Below, piece by piece: positions 1 to 6,879 of a stretch of 18,734 nt of DNA. This DNA is from JAVHLK01 sp043806215 (GTDB taxonomy: Bacteria > Desulfobacterota > Desulfomonilia > Desulfomonilales > Desulfomonilaceae). The number at the start of each line of letters is the position of its first letter. Within the stretch, counting starts at the first letter, position 1. A program made the translations under genes and the position numbers. The notes under the pieces were generated by a model. The model was not told the origin of the DNA, ran no database searches, and worked only from the letters and a program-made list of their open reading frames with translations. The stretch is taken from contig JAZDHD010000457.1 in the NCBI GenBank assembly GCA_043806215.1, positions 1 through 18,734 of the forward strand. Reading direction: 5' to 3'.

Positions 1-20
1 ACGTTTGCTGCAGACCTCTG

Positions 21-88
21 TAGGGGCGGGTTTTACACCCGCCCGCAATCGAGCACCCAGAATCGGGCGGGTATGAAACCCGCCCCTA
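21..88. repeat. Palindromic repeat, GTAGGGGCGGGT type
   Basis: Two 25-bp arms (21-45 and 64-88) are inverted copies with only a couple of mismatches. Each reads taggggcgggttt...acccgcccg from its outer end, with an 18-bp loop between. Each arm is itself nearly self-complementary (gggcgggt against acccgccc). It would fold into a strong hairpin and looks like a REP/MITE-type interspersed repeat rather than a terminator, because no T-run follows. Confidence 0.8.
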
Positions 89-102
89 CACCGCGACGTG
101 CC

Positions 103-318
103 ACTACTTGGGCGCATATTTGAGTTTTGAGACAATTTCCCCGTGCCTACCCGGGCGGGCATCCCGCGCAGAACGCTGGACCGTCCCACGAAACAGGTCT
201 AAGGCTTCACGACAGTCCTTCGTAGCCCGGGCCTCCGTGCCCGGATCTTCGTCTTGCCGGCACCCAAGCCGGCTGCGAGACGAAAACGTGCGACCGCAAT
301 TAGGAAACGGACTAAGTC
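103..318. repeat. TIR element copy E (TACGGTCGCACA family), diverged
   Basis: This is a member of the family that also occurs at 5104-5525, 6880-7089, 9773-9987 and 18506-18712. The shared core runs from 'gggcatcccgcgcagaacgc' (about 158) through 'ttcgtagcccgggcctccgt' (about 220) to the right terminal motif cgtgcgaccgcaattagg and actaagtc, ending near 318. The left end is diverged and its boundary is uncertain. No gene is visible from 1 to 427, and 319-427 shows nothing recognisable. Confidence 0.65.
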
Positions 319-427
319 GCAAGCATTGGGATTACCCCTACACGACCGTTTGCCTTCACCGGATTTTCTTCGAGACTTGTTGCCGTGGTGGTTGGGTTGG
401 CTTTCTTCAGCCGTTTGCAGGGTACAT

Positions 428-1015
428 CTACCCGATGTCGAGCACCAGCCGGTGGGCATGGCCGTGCGCCGGGTCCGTGGCGGTCATGCGGTTGACTGCG
501 TGCTCATGGTCCAGGGTTTCGCCGGTAAGGACCGGGATGACGCGCGCGTCCTCGGTGAACCGTAAGGAGACATCATGTGAGTGTGCGGGCAATGCACCGC
601 CGTTGCTCATCTCGGTCCGTCCCGTGCCCGAGACCGGATGGAGCAATTCGACCACGTAGGCTGTTCTTTCCGGGGCGTTTTTCGACGAGAAGCTCAACCC
701 ATTGAGTTCGCCCTTGAGCACTCTCTGCCAGAGGTCGTCGCGGTCGATCTTGATGCCGAGGACCCACTCGCCTTCGATGAAATCAGGGTCTCCGCTGCGG
801 GCGACAAAGCTCTCCACGACCCGGCAACCGCTCTTCTCACGGTCATGATTGACGTCGATGCAATCGTGCCGCCCGTTGAGGATGAAACCATGGGCCATGC
901 TTTCGATCTCATCGGGAGTCATGGCTTCGTTGTCCGTATCCACCCGGAAGGGGGTGTACACGGGTGCGTAAATGATGCGCCGGGATTCCGACTTGATAAC
1001 CGTTCGAGATCGCAT
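428..1015 (-). CDS. XkdF-like phage prohead protease, orphan
   Basis: This 195-residue protein resembles the XkdF-type putative phage serine protease family, whose members process capsid or scaffold proteins during prohead maturation. The recognisable core (about residues 13-112) reads in order: a YAPVYTPFRVDTDNE start, MTPDEIESMAHGFI, a histidine motif D-V-N-H-D, VVESFVARSGD, then EGEWVLGIKIDRDDLWQRV and KGELNGLSFSS. These are the usual landmarks of that family. The last 60 residues are rich in histidine (HSHD, HEH, HGHAH) and may bind metal or form a linker. A weak AAAGG lies 7 bases before the ATG. No portal, terminase or capsid gene lies beside it, so it is a phage remnant or a captured gene. 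The family call rests on motif recognition, not a search. Confidence 0.75.
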   Translation of the reverse strand: MRSRTVIKSESRRIIYAPVYTPFRVDTDNEAMTPDEIESMAHGFILNGRHDCIDVNHDREKSGCRVVESFVARSGDPDFIEGEWVLGIKIDRDDLWQRVLKGELNGLSFSSKNAPERTAYVVELLHPVSGTGRTEMSNGGALPAHSHDVSLRFTEDARVIPVLTGETLDHEHAVNRMTATDPAHGHAHRLVLDIG

Positions 1016-1155
1016 TGGCGAGCCTTTGGGATGTATGGGAAAGAAAGGGGTCCGGGTTGGCGGCTATTTGGAATATTAGTGGAGTTACGGAGAGAAAAGG
1101 TTTCCACGGTGGTGGGCGGTTTCCGCCGGCGACGACGGTATGAGCGAAACGGTTG

Positions 1156-1287
1156 GTGTCTGTCCTAAAACAAACCTTGCAAGTCGGCAATCCGGGGACA
1201 CGATTCCGAGTTTTGCGAGGTCGCATGGCTCCGTTCGCAAAATCGGATCATGTCCCCGATTGCCGGCGGCCCCCATGGCTATACCAT
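1156..1287. repeat. 132-bp interspersed repeat, copy 1
   Basis: It matches 8107-8238 at all but about four of 132 positions. Inside is an imperfect palindrome: ggcaatccggggacacgatt...ttttgcga pairs with ttcgcaaaatcggatcatgt...gattgcc (about 1186-1263). A shorter inverted copy of that hairpin lies at 5278-5356. The stretch 1016-1350 holds no gene. The open minus-strand frame through the repeat is open in both long copies, but three of the four differences change the residue, which argues against coding. The 1016-1155 part shows nothing else. Confidence 0.85.
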
Positions 1288-1350
1288 CGAAGATCTGTCA
1301 CCGTTGATACGCTTATTGCCGGACTGTCGCTAACCGCCATGCGGAACTGT

Positions 1351-1965
1351 TCACAAATCCTCGGTCTCCGGTTCGATCCGTGATCCGGCTTCGTCCTTCC
1401 TGAACAGATCCCTCGCGAGTTTGACGCCAAGAGCCAGAGCCTTGCGGTTGAGATCCAGTGTGGCCGGGGGAACCCGGTCGGCAAGCGCCTTTTCCAGGGA
1501 CCGGCGTGAGACGAGTCCCGTGATTTCCGAGATGGCTCCCAGGGCCGCCACATTGGCCGCCATGGGTTTGCCGAGCCGATCCCGGGCGGCCGAGGTGAAG
1601 GGCAAGGCGAGTGCACGGCTGCTCGGCGGATGGCTCACAAGGTCCGCGTCGACAAGGATCCATGCGCCGGACTTGAGATCCCACGAGTACGTGTCCGCAG
1701 CTTCCTGATTCATGGCCAGCAGGAGATCGACGCTTGTGCAGAGCGGGTAGTCGATGGGTTCATCGCTGATGATCACCTCGGCCTTACTGGCTCCTCCGCG
1801 GGCCTCGGGTCCGTACGTTTGCACCATGGCGACTTCACGGCCGTCGTAGATCCCCGCAGCTTCGGCCAGGATGAGGCCTGCCAGAATCAGCCCTTGGCCG
1901 CCCGATCCGCTCAGCCGCACTTCGAACCGGTCTTCCGGCAAGTTGGGGAGCGATTTGCGCGTCAT
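1351..1965 (-). CDS. korC: 2-oxoacid:ferredoxin oxidoreductase, gamma subunit (KorC-like)
   Basis: This is the gamma subunit (204 residues) of a thiamine-diphosphate 2-oxoacid:ferredoxin oxidoreductase of the four-subunit, 2-oxoglutarate-like type. The enzyme converts a 2-oxoacid and CoA to an acyl-CoA, CO2 and reduced ferredoxin, or the reverse. The protein shows the family's start, VRLSGSGGQGLILAGLILAEAA (glycine-rich loop), followed by VAMVQTYGPEARGG and SKAEVIISDEPIDYP, then DLLLAMNQEA and the late NVAALGAI segment. A longer reading frame exists upstream, but the start at 1965 is preferred because its ATG overlaps the stop of the beta gene as ATGA, implying translational coupling. It is the last gene of the operon. 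The true substrate (2-oxoglutarate or another 2-oxoacid) cannot be settled from sequence. Confidence 0.9.
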   Translation of the reverse strand: MTRKSLPNLPEDRFEVRLSGSGGQGLILAGLILAEAAGIYDGREVAMVQTYGPEARGGASKAEVIISDEPIDYPLCTSVDLLLAMNQEAADTYSWDLKSGAWILVDADLVSHPPSSRALALPFTSAARDRLGKPMAANVAALGAISEITGLVSRRSLEKALADRVPPATLDLNRKALALGVKLARDLFRKDEAGSRIEPETEDL

Positions 1966-2810
1966 ATCTTTCCTTGATGGCGCAAGCGGGCTGCACGACG
2001 GCATACTTCCGCATAGGAATCCAGGAACGCCGGCATTTCACGGTTCACCAGAACTCCCAGTGGAATGCGGCCGAGACGTTCTTCTTCGGGCATCGCTTCC
2101 CAGCGCTTCACGGGAACGCCCTGCTTCTTGTACGCCTTCATCATTTCCACCTGTGAACCCAATTGATTGTGACGGCCGAAGTTGGTGTGACAGGGGGACA
2201 GCACTTCCACCAGTGAAAAACCGCTCTTTTCAATCGCTTGGAGAAGAAGCTTGTCCATCTGATTCACGTGATACACCGTGGTCCGGGCAACAAACGACGC
2301 CCCCGCGGTGCCGGACAATGCCGCGATGTCGAAGGAATTCTCGATATGACCGAATACGGCCGTACTCGACCTGCTTCCCACCGGAGTCGTGGGGCTGGAC
2401 TGACCTCCCGTCATACCGTAGGTCTGGTTATTGACGATGATTGCGTTGATATCCAGGTTGCGGCGGGCTGCATGGATCAGGTGGTTTCCACCGATGGCGG
2501 TGGCGTCGCCGTCGCCCATCACGACGATCACCACGAGATCCGGTTTGGACAGCTTTATGCCCGTGGCAAAGGTCAATGCCCTGCCGTGGGTGGTGTGAAC
2601 GCTTCCCACATCCACGTACACCGGCAGTCTTCCCGAGCAACCGATGCCGGAAACCAACACAACCCGATTCTTGTCCAGGCCGCTACCGGAGAGGGCCCGG
2701 ACCAGCGATCCCAACAGAATCCCCAGCCCGCAGCCGGGGCACCACACATGGGGGAATTTCTTGTCGTGGCGCAACCACTCGTAGACGATAGTGCGGTTTG
2801 CCGATGCCAT
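1962..2810 (-). CDS. korB: 2-oxoacid:ferredoxin oxidoreductase, beta subunit (KorB-like)
   Basis: This is the thiamine-diphosphate-binding beta subunit, 282 residues. It has the CPGCG motif near the N-terminus (HVWCPGCGLG), the SGIGCSGR segment, and the diphosphate/Mg motif GDGDATAIGG followed about 25 residues later by NNQTYGMTGGQ. Further on come SPCHTNFGR and a typical C-terminal region. The start at 2810 (MASANRT) is chosen because GGAAAG lies 8 bases upstream and family members begin near here; an upstream in-frame ATG would add 17 residues. It overlaps the gamma gene by 4 bases. The alpha gene lies upstream but is separated from it by a small DUF2442-like gene, which is unusual. Confidence 0.93.
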   Translation of the reverse strand: MASANRTIVYEWLRHDKKFPHVWCPGCGLGILLGSLVRALSGSGLDKNRVVLVSGIGCSGRLPVYVDVGSVHTTHGRALTFATGIKLSKPDLVVIVVMGDGDATAIGGNHLIHAARRNLDINAIIVNNQTYGMTGGQSSPTTPVGSRSSTAVFGHIENSFDIAALSGTAGASFVARTTVYHVNQMDKLLLQAIEKSGFSLVEVLSPCHTNFGRHNQLGSQVEMMKAYKKQGVPVKRWEAMPEEERLGRIPLGVLVNREMPAFLDSYAEVCRRAARLRHQGKI

Positions 2811-2884
2811 GATTCTATCTTTCCGGTTCACAGGGACGGCGCAACGTTTCGGAATCGCCAAAGGGGGATGTCCATATTTTGGAA

Positions 2885-3202
2885 TTACCCTACCTTTCGC
2901 TGCGCTTCGTCTTTCTTTTTGTCGGAATACACGTCAAACAGTTCCTGCAGCAGCCACAGCGGCGGCTCATCCGAGTCAATGAAAGCCGAGTCGGGACAGT
3001 AAGAAAGCCCGTTTGCCCACTCCAAGCCTCCGAACTTCTCTTGGACTCTCACTGTGGCGAACATGTCGGGATCACGCAACTCTGACCATACTCCTTCACC
3101 ACGGATAACCGGCTTCATGTCGACAAGTCTGACCTCTCCTGATTCGAAGAGTAAGACCAGTGTGAAGTTTTCCCCGGGGATCACCTTCGCGATGTGTTTC
3201 AT
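2885..3202 (-). CDS. DUF2442-like small protein inside the kor operon
   Basis: This 105-residue protein resembles the DUF2442 family: it opens with MKHIAKVIPGENFTLVLLFESGEVRLVDMKPVI, a beta-rich start typical of that family, and continues with LRDPDMFATVRVQEKFGGLEWANG..YCPDSAF, matching the usual 'W..G.D...D.L' end. The start at 3202 is chosen because GGAAG sits 5 bases upstream; an alternative ATG at 3217 adds five residues. It lies on the same strand between the alpha and beta subunit genes, 47 bases after the alpha stop. DUF2442 proteins have no settled biochemical role and often pair with DUF4160 or toxin-like partners, which are absent here. Whether it has anything to do with the oxidoreductase is unknown. 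Confidence 0.75.
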   Translation of the reverse strand: MKHIAKVIPGENFTLVLLFESGEVRLVDMKPVIRGEGVWSELRDPDMFATVRVQEKFGGLEWANGLSYCPDSAFIDSDEPPLWLLQELFDVYSDKKKDEAQRKVG

Positions 3203-3249
3203 TGTTGCTTCCGTCATGGCTGGTTGCCCACACGATGGTACCCGGCCTA

Positions 3250-4386
3250 CTACCCGGCTTCCCGCAGCCGTTGGAGTATTTCATCGGGCGTGATCACGGT
3301 CCCGTCCGTCTTGCTCAGGCTGAGCACCTTGGTACGTCCGTCATTGACCCGGAGCACCTCTCGCCTCATTTGCCCGAGATTCAGTTCCGGCACCAGAGCG
3401 GCACGCTTCCCCGCAAGCGCTGCTTCCACGGCCTTTCTGGGAAAGGGCCACAAACAGAGCAATTGGAGCAGTCCCACACGCATTGCCCGGCCGCGGCCCA
3501 GCCGGACCGCCGCACGGGCCGAACGCGCGGTGCACCCATACGCGATGATCACATACTCCGCATCCTCCATGGCGAACGAGTTGACTCGTTCCAAGTATGA
3601 GAAATGTCTGCTGATCTTTCCAAACAGCCTTGAGTAGAACGCGCCGGCCTCGTCCTGCCGGCCCGTCGGAAAACCTCGTTCGTCATGAATCAGACCCGTG
3701 ACGTGATACCGGTACCCTTCGCCCAGGTTTGCAAGCCGGGGTATGAGGCTCCCGTCGGTCTTGTACGGGAGATACCAGTCGGGCGGCACGGTGGGACGCC
3801 GCCGGTCGATCACTTCGATGTCGTCTTTCGGCGGCGGTACGAACTTCTCACGCGTGTGGGCGACCATCTCATCCGCGAGGAGAATCACCGGAGTGCGGAA
3901 CCGTTCCGCATGGTTGAACGCGGTCACGGTAAGTTCGAATGCTTCCGCAACGGTGGCCGGGCAAAGGACAATGGCCGGGTGATCTCCATGGGTTCCCCAC
4001 CGGGCCTGCTGTACGTCTCCCTGGGCAACGCTGGTGGGCATGCCGGTGGAGGGACCGGCGCGCATGACATTTACCACCACCAGGGGAACCTCCGCTACGT
4101 AGGCATATCCAAGATTCTCCTGCATGAGCGAGAATCCCGGGCCGCTGGTGGCCGTCATGGCCTTGCTTCCCGCGAGGCTCGCACCGATACAGGCACCGAT
4201 GGATGCGATTTCGTCCTCCATCTGGATAAACGGCAGACCCATGACGGGAAGTTCGCGGCTCATGAATTCGATGATTTCGCCGGCAGGCGTTATAGGATAC
4301 CCGGCGAAGAAATTGCACCCCGCCGCGAGGGCGCCTTCAGCAATAGCCTCATTGCCCTGCATGAGCCTGGCCCTACTCTTCGTCAC
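3250..4386 (-). CDS. korA: 2-oxoacid:ferredoxin oxidoreductase, alpha subunit (KorA-like)
   Basis: This is the alpha subunit (378 residues), which carries the pyrimidine-binding domain I and domain II of the enzyme. Visible landmarks are GYPITPAGEIIEFM (about residue 29), QMEDEIASIGACIGASLAG, the TSGPGFSLMQENLGYA loop (about residue 80), VNVMRAGPSTGMPTSVAQGD, and VILLADEMV. The C-terminal part contains EYVIIAYGCTARSARAAV and VPELNLGQMRREV, as in the transketolase C-terminal domain. The length is usual for KorA. It begins with GTG at 4386, preceded by GGAGG 6 bases upstream, and overlaps the ferredoxin gene by 14 bases. This supports tight coupling of the delta and alpha subunits. Confidence 0.94.
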   Translation of the reverse strand: MTKSRARLMQGNEAIAEGALAAGCNFFAGYPITPAGEIIEFMSRELPVMGLPFIQMEDEIASIGACIGASLAGSKAMTATSGPGFSLMQENLGYAYVAEVPLVVVNVMRAGPSTGMPTSVAQGDVQQARWGTHGDHPAIVLCPATVAEAFELTVTAFNHAERFRTPVILLADEMVAHTREKFVPPPKDDIEVIDRRRPTVPPDWYLPYKTDGSLIPRLANLGEGYRYHVTGLIHDERGFPTGRQDEAGAFYSRLFGKISRHFSYLERVNSFAMEDAEYVIIAYGCTARSARAAVRLGRGRAMRVGLLQLLCLWPFPRKAVEAALAGKRAALVPELNLGQMRREVLRVNDGRTKVLSLSKTDGTVITPDEILQRLREAG

Positions 4387-4750
4387 GGTCCGCCTCCTGC
4401 CCGTCCTCCCGGTCTTCCAGGGCGGGGAGCACCCGTTCGGGGCTGTGATGCCGGTTCAGGGATGATTCGCCGTTTGCGGACGCGGCTCCGCGATGCGTCG
4501 CAGACCGGCCCTTGATTTCCGGGGGCTCACCCACGGAGATCGCGAAGTCGGGACACAGCTTCTCGCAGAGCCGACAAGCCGTACACGCGACGGGTTTCGC
4601 GAGACGGGGAAAGCCCCACTCGTCCTGTTCCAAGGCCTTGACCGGGCAGAATTCGACACAATTGCCGCACTTCTTGCACCAGGCCGGATAGATGCTCACC
4701 CGCGGATACGCATCTTCAGATCGGCCCGGTTTTTCGTTCTTACGGGGCAT
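4373..4750 (-). CDS. korD: 2[4Fe-4S] ferredoxin, delta subunit (KorD-like)
   Basis: This 125-residue protein carries two complete 4Fe-4S motifs, CKKCGNCVEFCP (about residue 25) and CTACRLCEKLCP (about residue 56), the pattern of the ferredoxin-like delta subunit that takes electrons from the thiamine site. The tail after residue 75 is charged, low in complexity and longer than usual for the family. AAGGAAG lies close before the ATG. As the first subunit gene in the order delta-alpha-beta-gamma, it matches the korDABC arrangement known from methanogens and many anaerobes. On the minus strand TTGACT at 4807-4812 could be a -35 element, but its -10 is poor. Confidence 0.93.
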   Translation of the reverse strand: MPRKNEKPGRSEDAYPRVSIYPAWCKKCGNCVEFCPVKALEQDEWGFPRLAKPVACTACRLCEKLCPDFAISVGEPPEIKGRSATHRGAASANGESSLNRHHSPERVLPALEDREDGQEADRDEE

Positions 4751-4828
4751 GGCTTCCTTTTCCGTCCGTCACACCTGTGTCACAGTTCACCGTACCGTGT
4801 AAGACAAGTCAAGACCCAAACCGGTCGG

Positions 4829-4999
4829 TCAGCCGAATTGACCGTCTGCATACCGGTCTTCCAATTCATTACCGCACTCCGGGCAGACGGGAATCTCGTA
4901 TCCGTCGAGACGCCCGTCCAACGAGAGCCTCGTCGGCCGGAATGCCCACTCCGGGTCGTCACCGGTCCAACCGCACAAATCGCACATGAATCGATACAT
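4829..4999 (-). CDS. Small zinc-ribbon protein
   Basis: This 56-residue protein has two CxxC pairs, MCDLCG near the N-terminus (residues 6 and 9) and CPECG near the C-terminus (residues 39 and 42), spaced as in a zinc ribbon or rubredoxin-like fold. The rest is acidic and has no membrane segment. The start at 4999 is chosen because it leads straight into the first CxxC; an in-frame GTG at 5020 would add seven residues. No strong ribosome binding site is visible. It stands 78 bases upstream of the ferredoxin gene on the same strand, so it could be cotranscribed with the kor genes. Its function is not recognisable. Confidence 0.6.
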   Translation of the reverse strand: MYRFMCDLCGWTGDDPEWAFRPTRLSLDGRLDGYEIPVCPECGNELEDRYADGQFG

Positions 5000-5024
5000 G
5001 AGAGTAAGCCTGCCTCGCACCGGC

Positions 5025-5098
5025 GTTTTCGGGGGACATGAAACCGTGTTTTGCCCATCGGATCTCAGGGCAAGACCCGTATTATGTCCCCCGAAAAC
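5025..5098. repeat. Long imperfect hairpin, GTTTTCGGGGGACAT type
   Basis: The arm gttttcgggggacat (from 5025) continues with cgtgttttgccc. It pairs with gggcaagacccgtatt followed by atgtcccccgaaaac, ending at 5098. The total stem is about 31 bp with roughly an 11-bp loop. It sits directly upstream of the zinc-ribbon gene, so it lies in or near that gene's promoter region. Its GGGGACAT core recalls the hairpin at 5278-5356, but the two are not the same element. Confidence 0.8.
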
Positions 5099-5277
5099 TC
5101 ATGGATCCCGGCCTGCGCCGGGGAGACGGCGGGCAGCGCCCGCCCTTGAAGATGACGGGCATCCCGCGTTCCGCGGGACCCCACGAAACAGTTCTAAGGC
5201 TTCATGCCGGTCCTTCGTAGCCCGGGCCTCCGTGCCCGGATCCTGTTCTTGCCGGCACCAGAGCCTGGGGCGAGACG

Positions 5278-5356
5278 GGCAATCGGGGACATGATCCGAT
5301 TTTGCGTACGGCGCCATGCGACCTCGCAAAACTCGGAATCGTGTCCCCGGATTGCC
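5278..5356 (-). repeat. Hairpin repeat, inverted short copy of the 132-bp family
   Basis: The segment ggcaatcggggacatgatcc...cgtgtccccggattgcc is the reverse complement, with few changes, of the palindromic core in the repeats at 1156-1287 and 8107-8238. Only the hairpin is present here, without the flanking caaaccttgcaagtc part. The two arms of about 30 bases can pair with each other, so this could be the minimal mobile unit. Confidence 0.8.
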
Positions 5357-5391
5357 CAAGAACGCGGAATCAGCCCGCAAGGTTAGTTCCT

Positions 5392-5420
5392 CTCGTTCCC
5401 AGGCTCCTGCCTGGGAATGC
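5392..5420. repeat. CTCGTTCCCAGGCTCC-type palindromic repeat
   Basis: ttcccaggctcctgcctggg forms a perfect 8- to 9-bp stem with a four-base loop. From memory, 'CTCGTTCCCA.GCTCC.GC.TGGGAATGC' elements recur in many bacterial genomes. The next bases, gccgggctctgcccgg, form a second small hairpin. No T-run follows, so it is a repeat rather than a terminator. Confidence 0.6.
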
Positions 5421-5562
5421 CTCTCCGCCGGGCTCTGCCCGGTCTTAGGCTCGGAACACCGAGGGATTTTCATCATCAGTTGTGATCGCCCCTTCATGGG
5501 GGGTTGGGAAACCGAGCACTAAGTCAATAACCTAATGACAAGACGGTGTAATGCGCTCCCGC

Positions 5563-6777
5563 TCATCGTTCCATCAGGCCAAACCTCGGCTTTCCCTGCC
5601 GTGGGGTCACGGCGGTGCCGAGGAGCGCTTGTCGGATGTGGTGAAACTGCTTGGGGAGTCTCTCTATGGAGGTCTTGGAAATATTGATTGCTTGGCAGAC
5701 CGCTTCCAGGGGCATTTTCGCGTCAAGCATGAATTGCAGCGCGGCTGTGGTATCCACCACATTTTCGGTCTTCGATGCCCAGCCGTACCGGTCGTCTCCC
5801 ACGTGGATGGGACCGTTCTCTTCGGCCCACGTCTTGAGCCGTTTCTTGACCCGGCCGAGAAAGTGCTCCAATTGGAGCACGCCGTTCCATGCCCATGAAG
5901 CTTGATCGGGGAGGATCTCCACATCCGGGTCGGAGGCAATTCCACGCAGGCTCAGTGCCGCCGAGTCTTGCCCCATGGGTCGGATCTCACCGTCTATCAC
6001 CGCGGAAACGGACGGGCCCAAAGGACACTCCGCGGCGAGAAACCGGCATCGCGATCCGTTCCAGTCCAGACAGTGTTCTCCCGGCAGCGGTTTCGGCTCC
6101 GCAGCTTCGATCCGCCTCAGAACCGCGATCAGGTAGGCAACCAAGGGACCGTCTTCGTCGTGAAGGAGGCTCGGACGTCCTCTGGGGCCTTGTACGGATA
6201 CCGAAGAACCCCGGCCGTGGAACGTGTAGACCCAAGACGAGCGTACTGCCGTCCTGATGTCGTGTTTGATGAACTCGACGACGCGGGTATCGGGAAACAA
6301 TGCACGGGCCAACAGGCCCGCGCAAAGGTGCCGCTCGAAAGGGTCCTCGGAACGATTGTAACCGGAGGTCCATGCGGTCACGGACATTTCTCCGTTGCCG
6401 TGGAGGACTATTCGATCCACGGTTCCGTGCGCGACGACCCTTTCAGAGACGGAGTCCGGGTCGGTGGTCACGAGACGGCCGTATTCGTCGACGGCCGCGT
6501 ACTGGTCGATCAGTTGTTCCGCGCCCACTGGAACTGGATCATCGGCGAGCGTGCGTGCGAGGAGATCCGCGGCTTCGCGGGACGCCCCCCGTTGGAGAGC
6601 CTGCTCGGGGGTGAGCCTGCCCCGTAGAGCATGACCGAGTAAATGACGCACTTCAAGAGACGGATCGGAAGCAGGGCCCGGCTCCGGTGCAAAGCCGAGA
6701 TTGTTGTGAGCATGTGCCTTCCAGGGGCACACGGTGAAGATACGATATGTATCACTGCTCAATGGTACGAGTCTCAT
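5563..6777 (-). CDS. RecB/Cas4-fold (PD-(D/E)XK) protein, probably phage-derived, catalytic residues altered
   Basis: This 404-residue protein has the outline of a RecB-family nuclease of the PD-(D/E)XK_1 type. It starts LVPLSSDTYRIFTVCPWKAHAH (the 'Ls.s.l..f..CP.k' entry motif, C17), then has GTVDRIVLHGNGE (D121), the 'QL.lYa.ll' helix as ERHLCAGLLARALFPD, and a late cysteine set C236, C244, C251. C17 plus these three could hold an iron-sulfur cluster, as in Cas4 or AddB. Where family members have (I/V)-D-Y-K-T-G, this one has T-A-W-T-S-G (A135, T137), so the acidic and lysine catalytic residues appear lost. The C-terminal part (WAEENGPIHVGDDRYGW) recalls phage recombination exonucleases. 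The start at 6777 has GGAGG upstream; a longer frame runs into a repeat element and is not believed. Confidence 0.6.
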   Translation of the reverse strand: MRLVPLSSDTYRIFTVCPWKAHAHNNLGFAPEPGPASDPSLEVRHLLGHALRGRLTPEQALQRGASREAADLLARTLADDPVPVGAEQLIDQYAAVDEYGRLVTTDPDSVSERVVAHGTVDRIVLHGNGEMSVTAWTSGYNRSEDPFERHLCAGLLARALFPDTRVVEFIKHDIRTAVRSSWVYTFHGRGSSVSVQGPRGRPSLLHDEDGPLVAYLIAVLRRIEAAEPKPLPGEHCLDWNGSRCRFLAAECPLGPSVSAVIDGEIRPMGQDSAALSLRGIASDPDVEILPDQASWAWNGVLQLEHFLGRVKKRLKTWAEENGPIHVGDDRYGWASKTENVVDTTAALQFMLDAKMPLEAVCQAINISKTSIERLPKQFHHIRQALLGTAVTPRQGKPRFGLMER

Positions 6778-6879
6778 GATGATGAATTCCTCCATCGGGA
6801 AACCGGATAGGGAGGGGAGCATAGGCGCCAACATAGCTATGATGGTCCGTATCGGTCCAGAATCGCTTTTAACGTCCCC

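Larger units (their letters stand above)
5104..5525. repeat. TIR element copy F, apparently interrupted by other repeats
   Basis: The left two thirds (about 5145-5276) match the family core: gatgacgggcatcccgcg, acgaaacagttctaaggc and cttcgtagcccgggcctccg, then cgagacgg. Exactly where the family normally reads on to its terminal GTGCGACCG motif, a different hairpin begins (5278). A diverged family end reappears at about 5485-5525 as tgtgatcgcc, then ttgggaaaccgagcactaag. The interval 5000-5562 holds no gene. Confidence 0.5.

Noticed and set aside
108..1168. Two overlapping plus-strand frames of 183 and 195 codons
   Set aside because: They overlap repeat sequence and lie opposite the XkdF-like gene; their translations look random and Arg/Ser/Cys-rich.
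1085..1276. Small ORF with the peptide GNRGHDPILRT.PCDLAK shared with the frame at 7973-8326
   Set aside because: The shared peptide is just the translation of the 132-bp repeat; three of four differences between copies change the residue, so there is no sign of coding selection.
2238..3002. A 254-codon plus-strand frame opposite the beta subunit
   Set aside because: It is a shadow of korB and part of the DUF2442-like gene; no family motif is visible.
3685..4515. A 276-codon plus-strand frame opposite the alpha subunit and ferredoxin genes
   Set aside because: It mirrors the codon pattern of KorA and KorD; the minus-strand proteins carry all conserved motifs.
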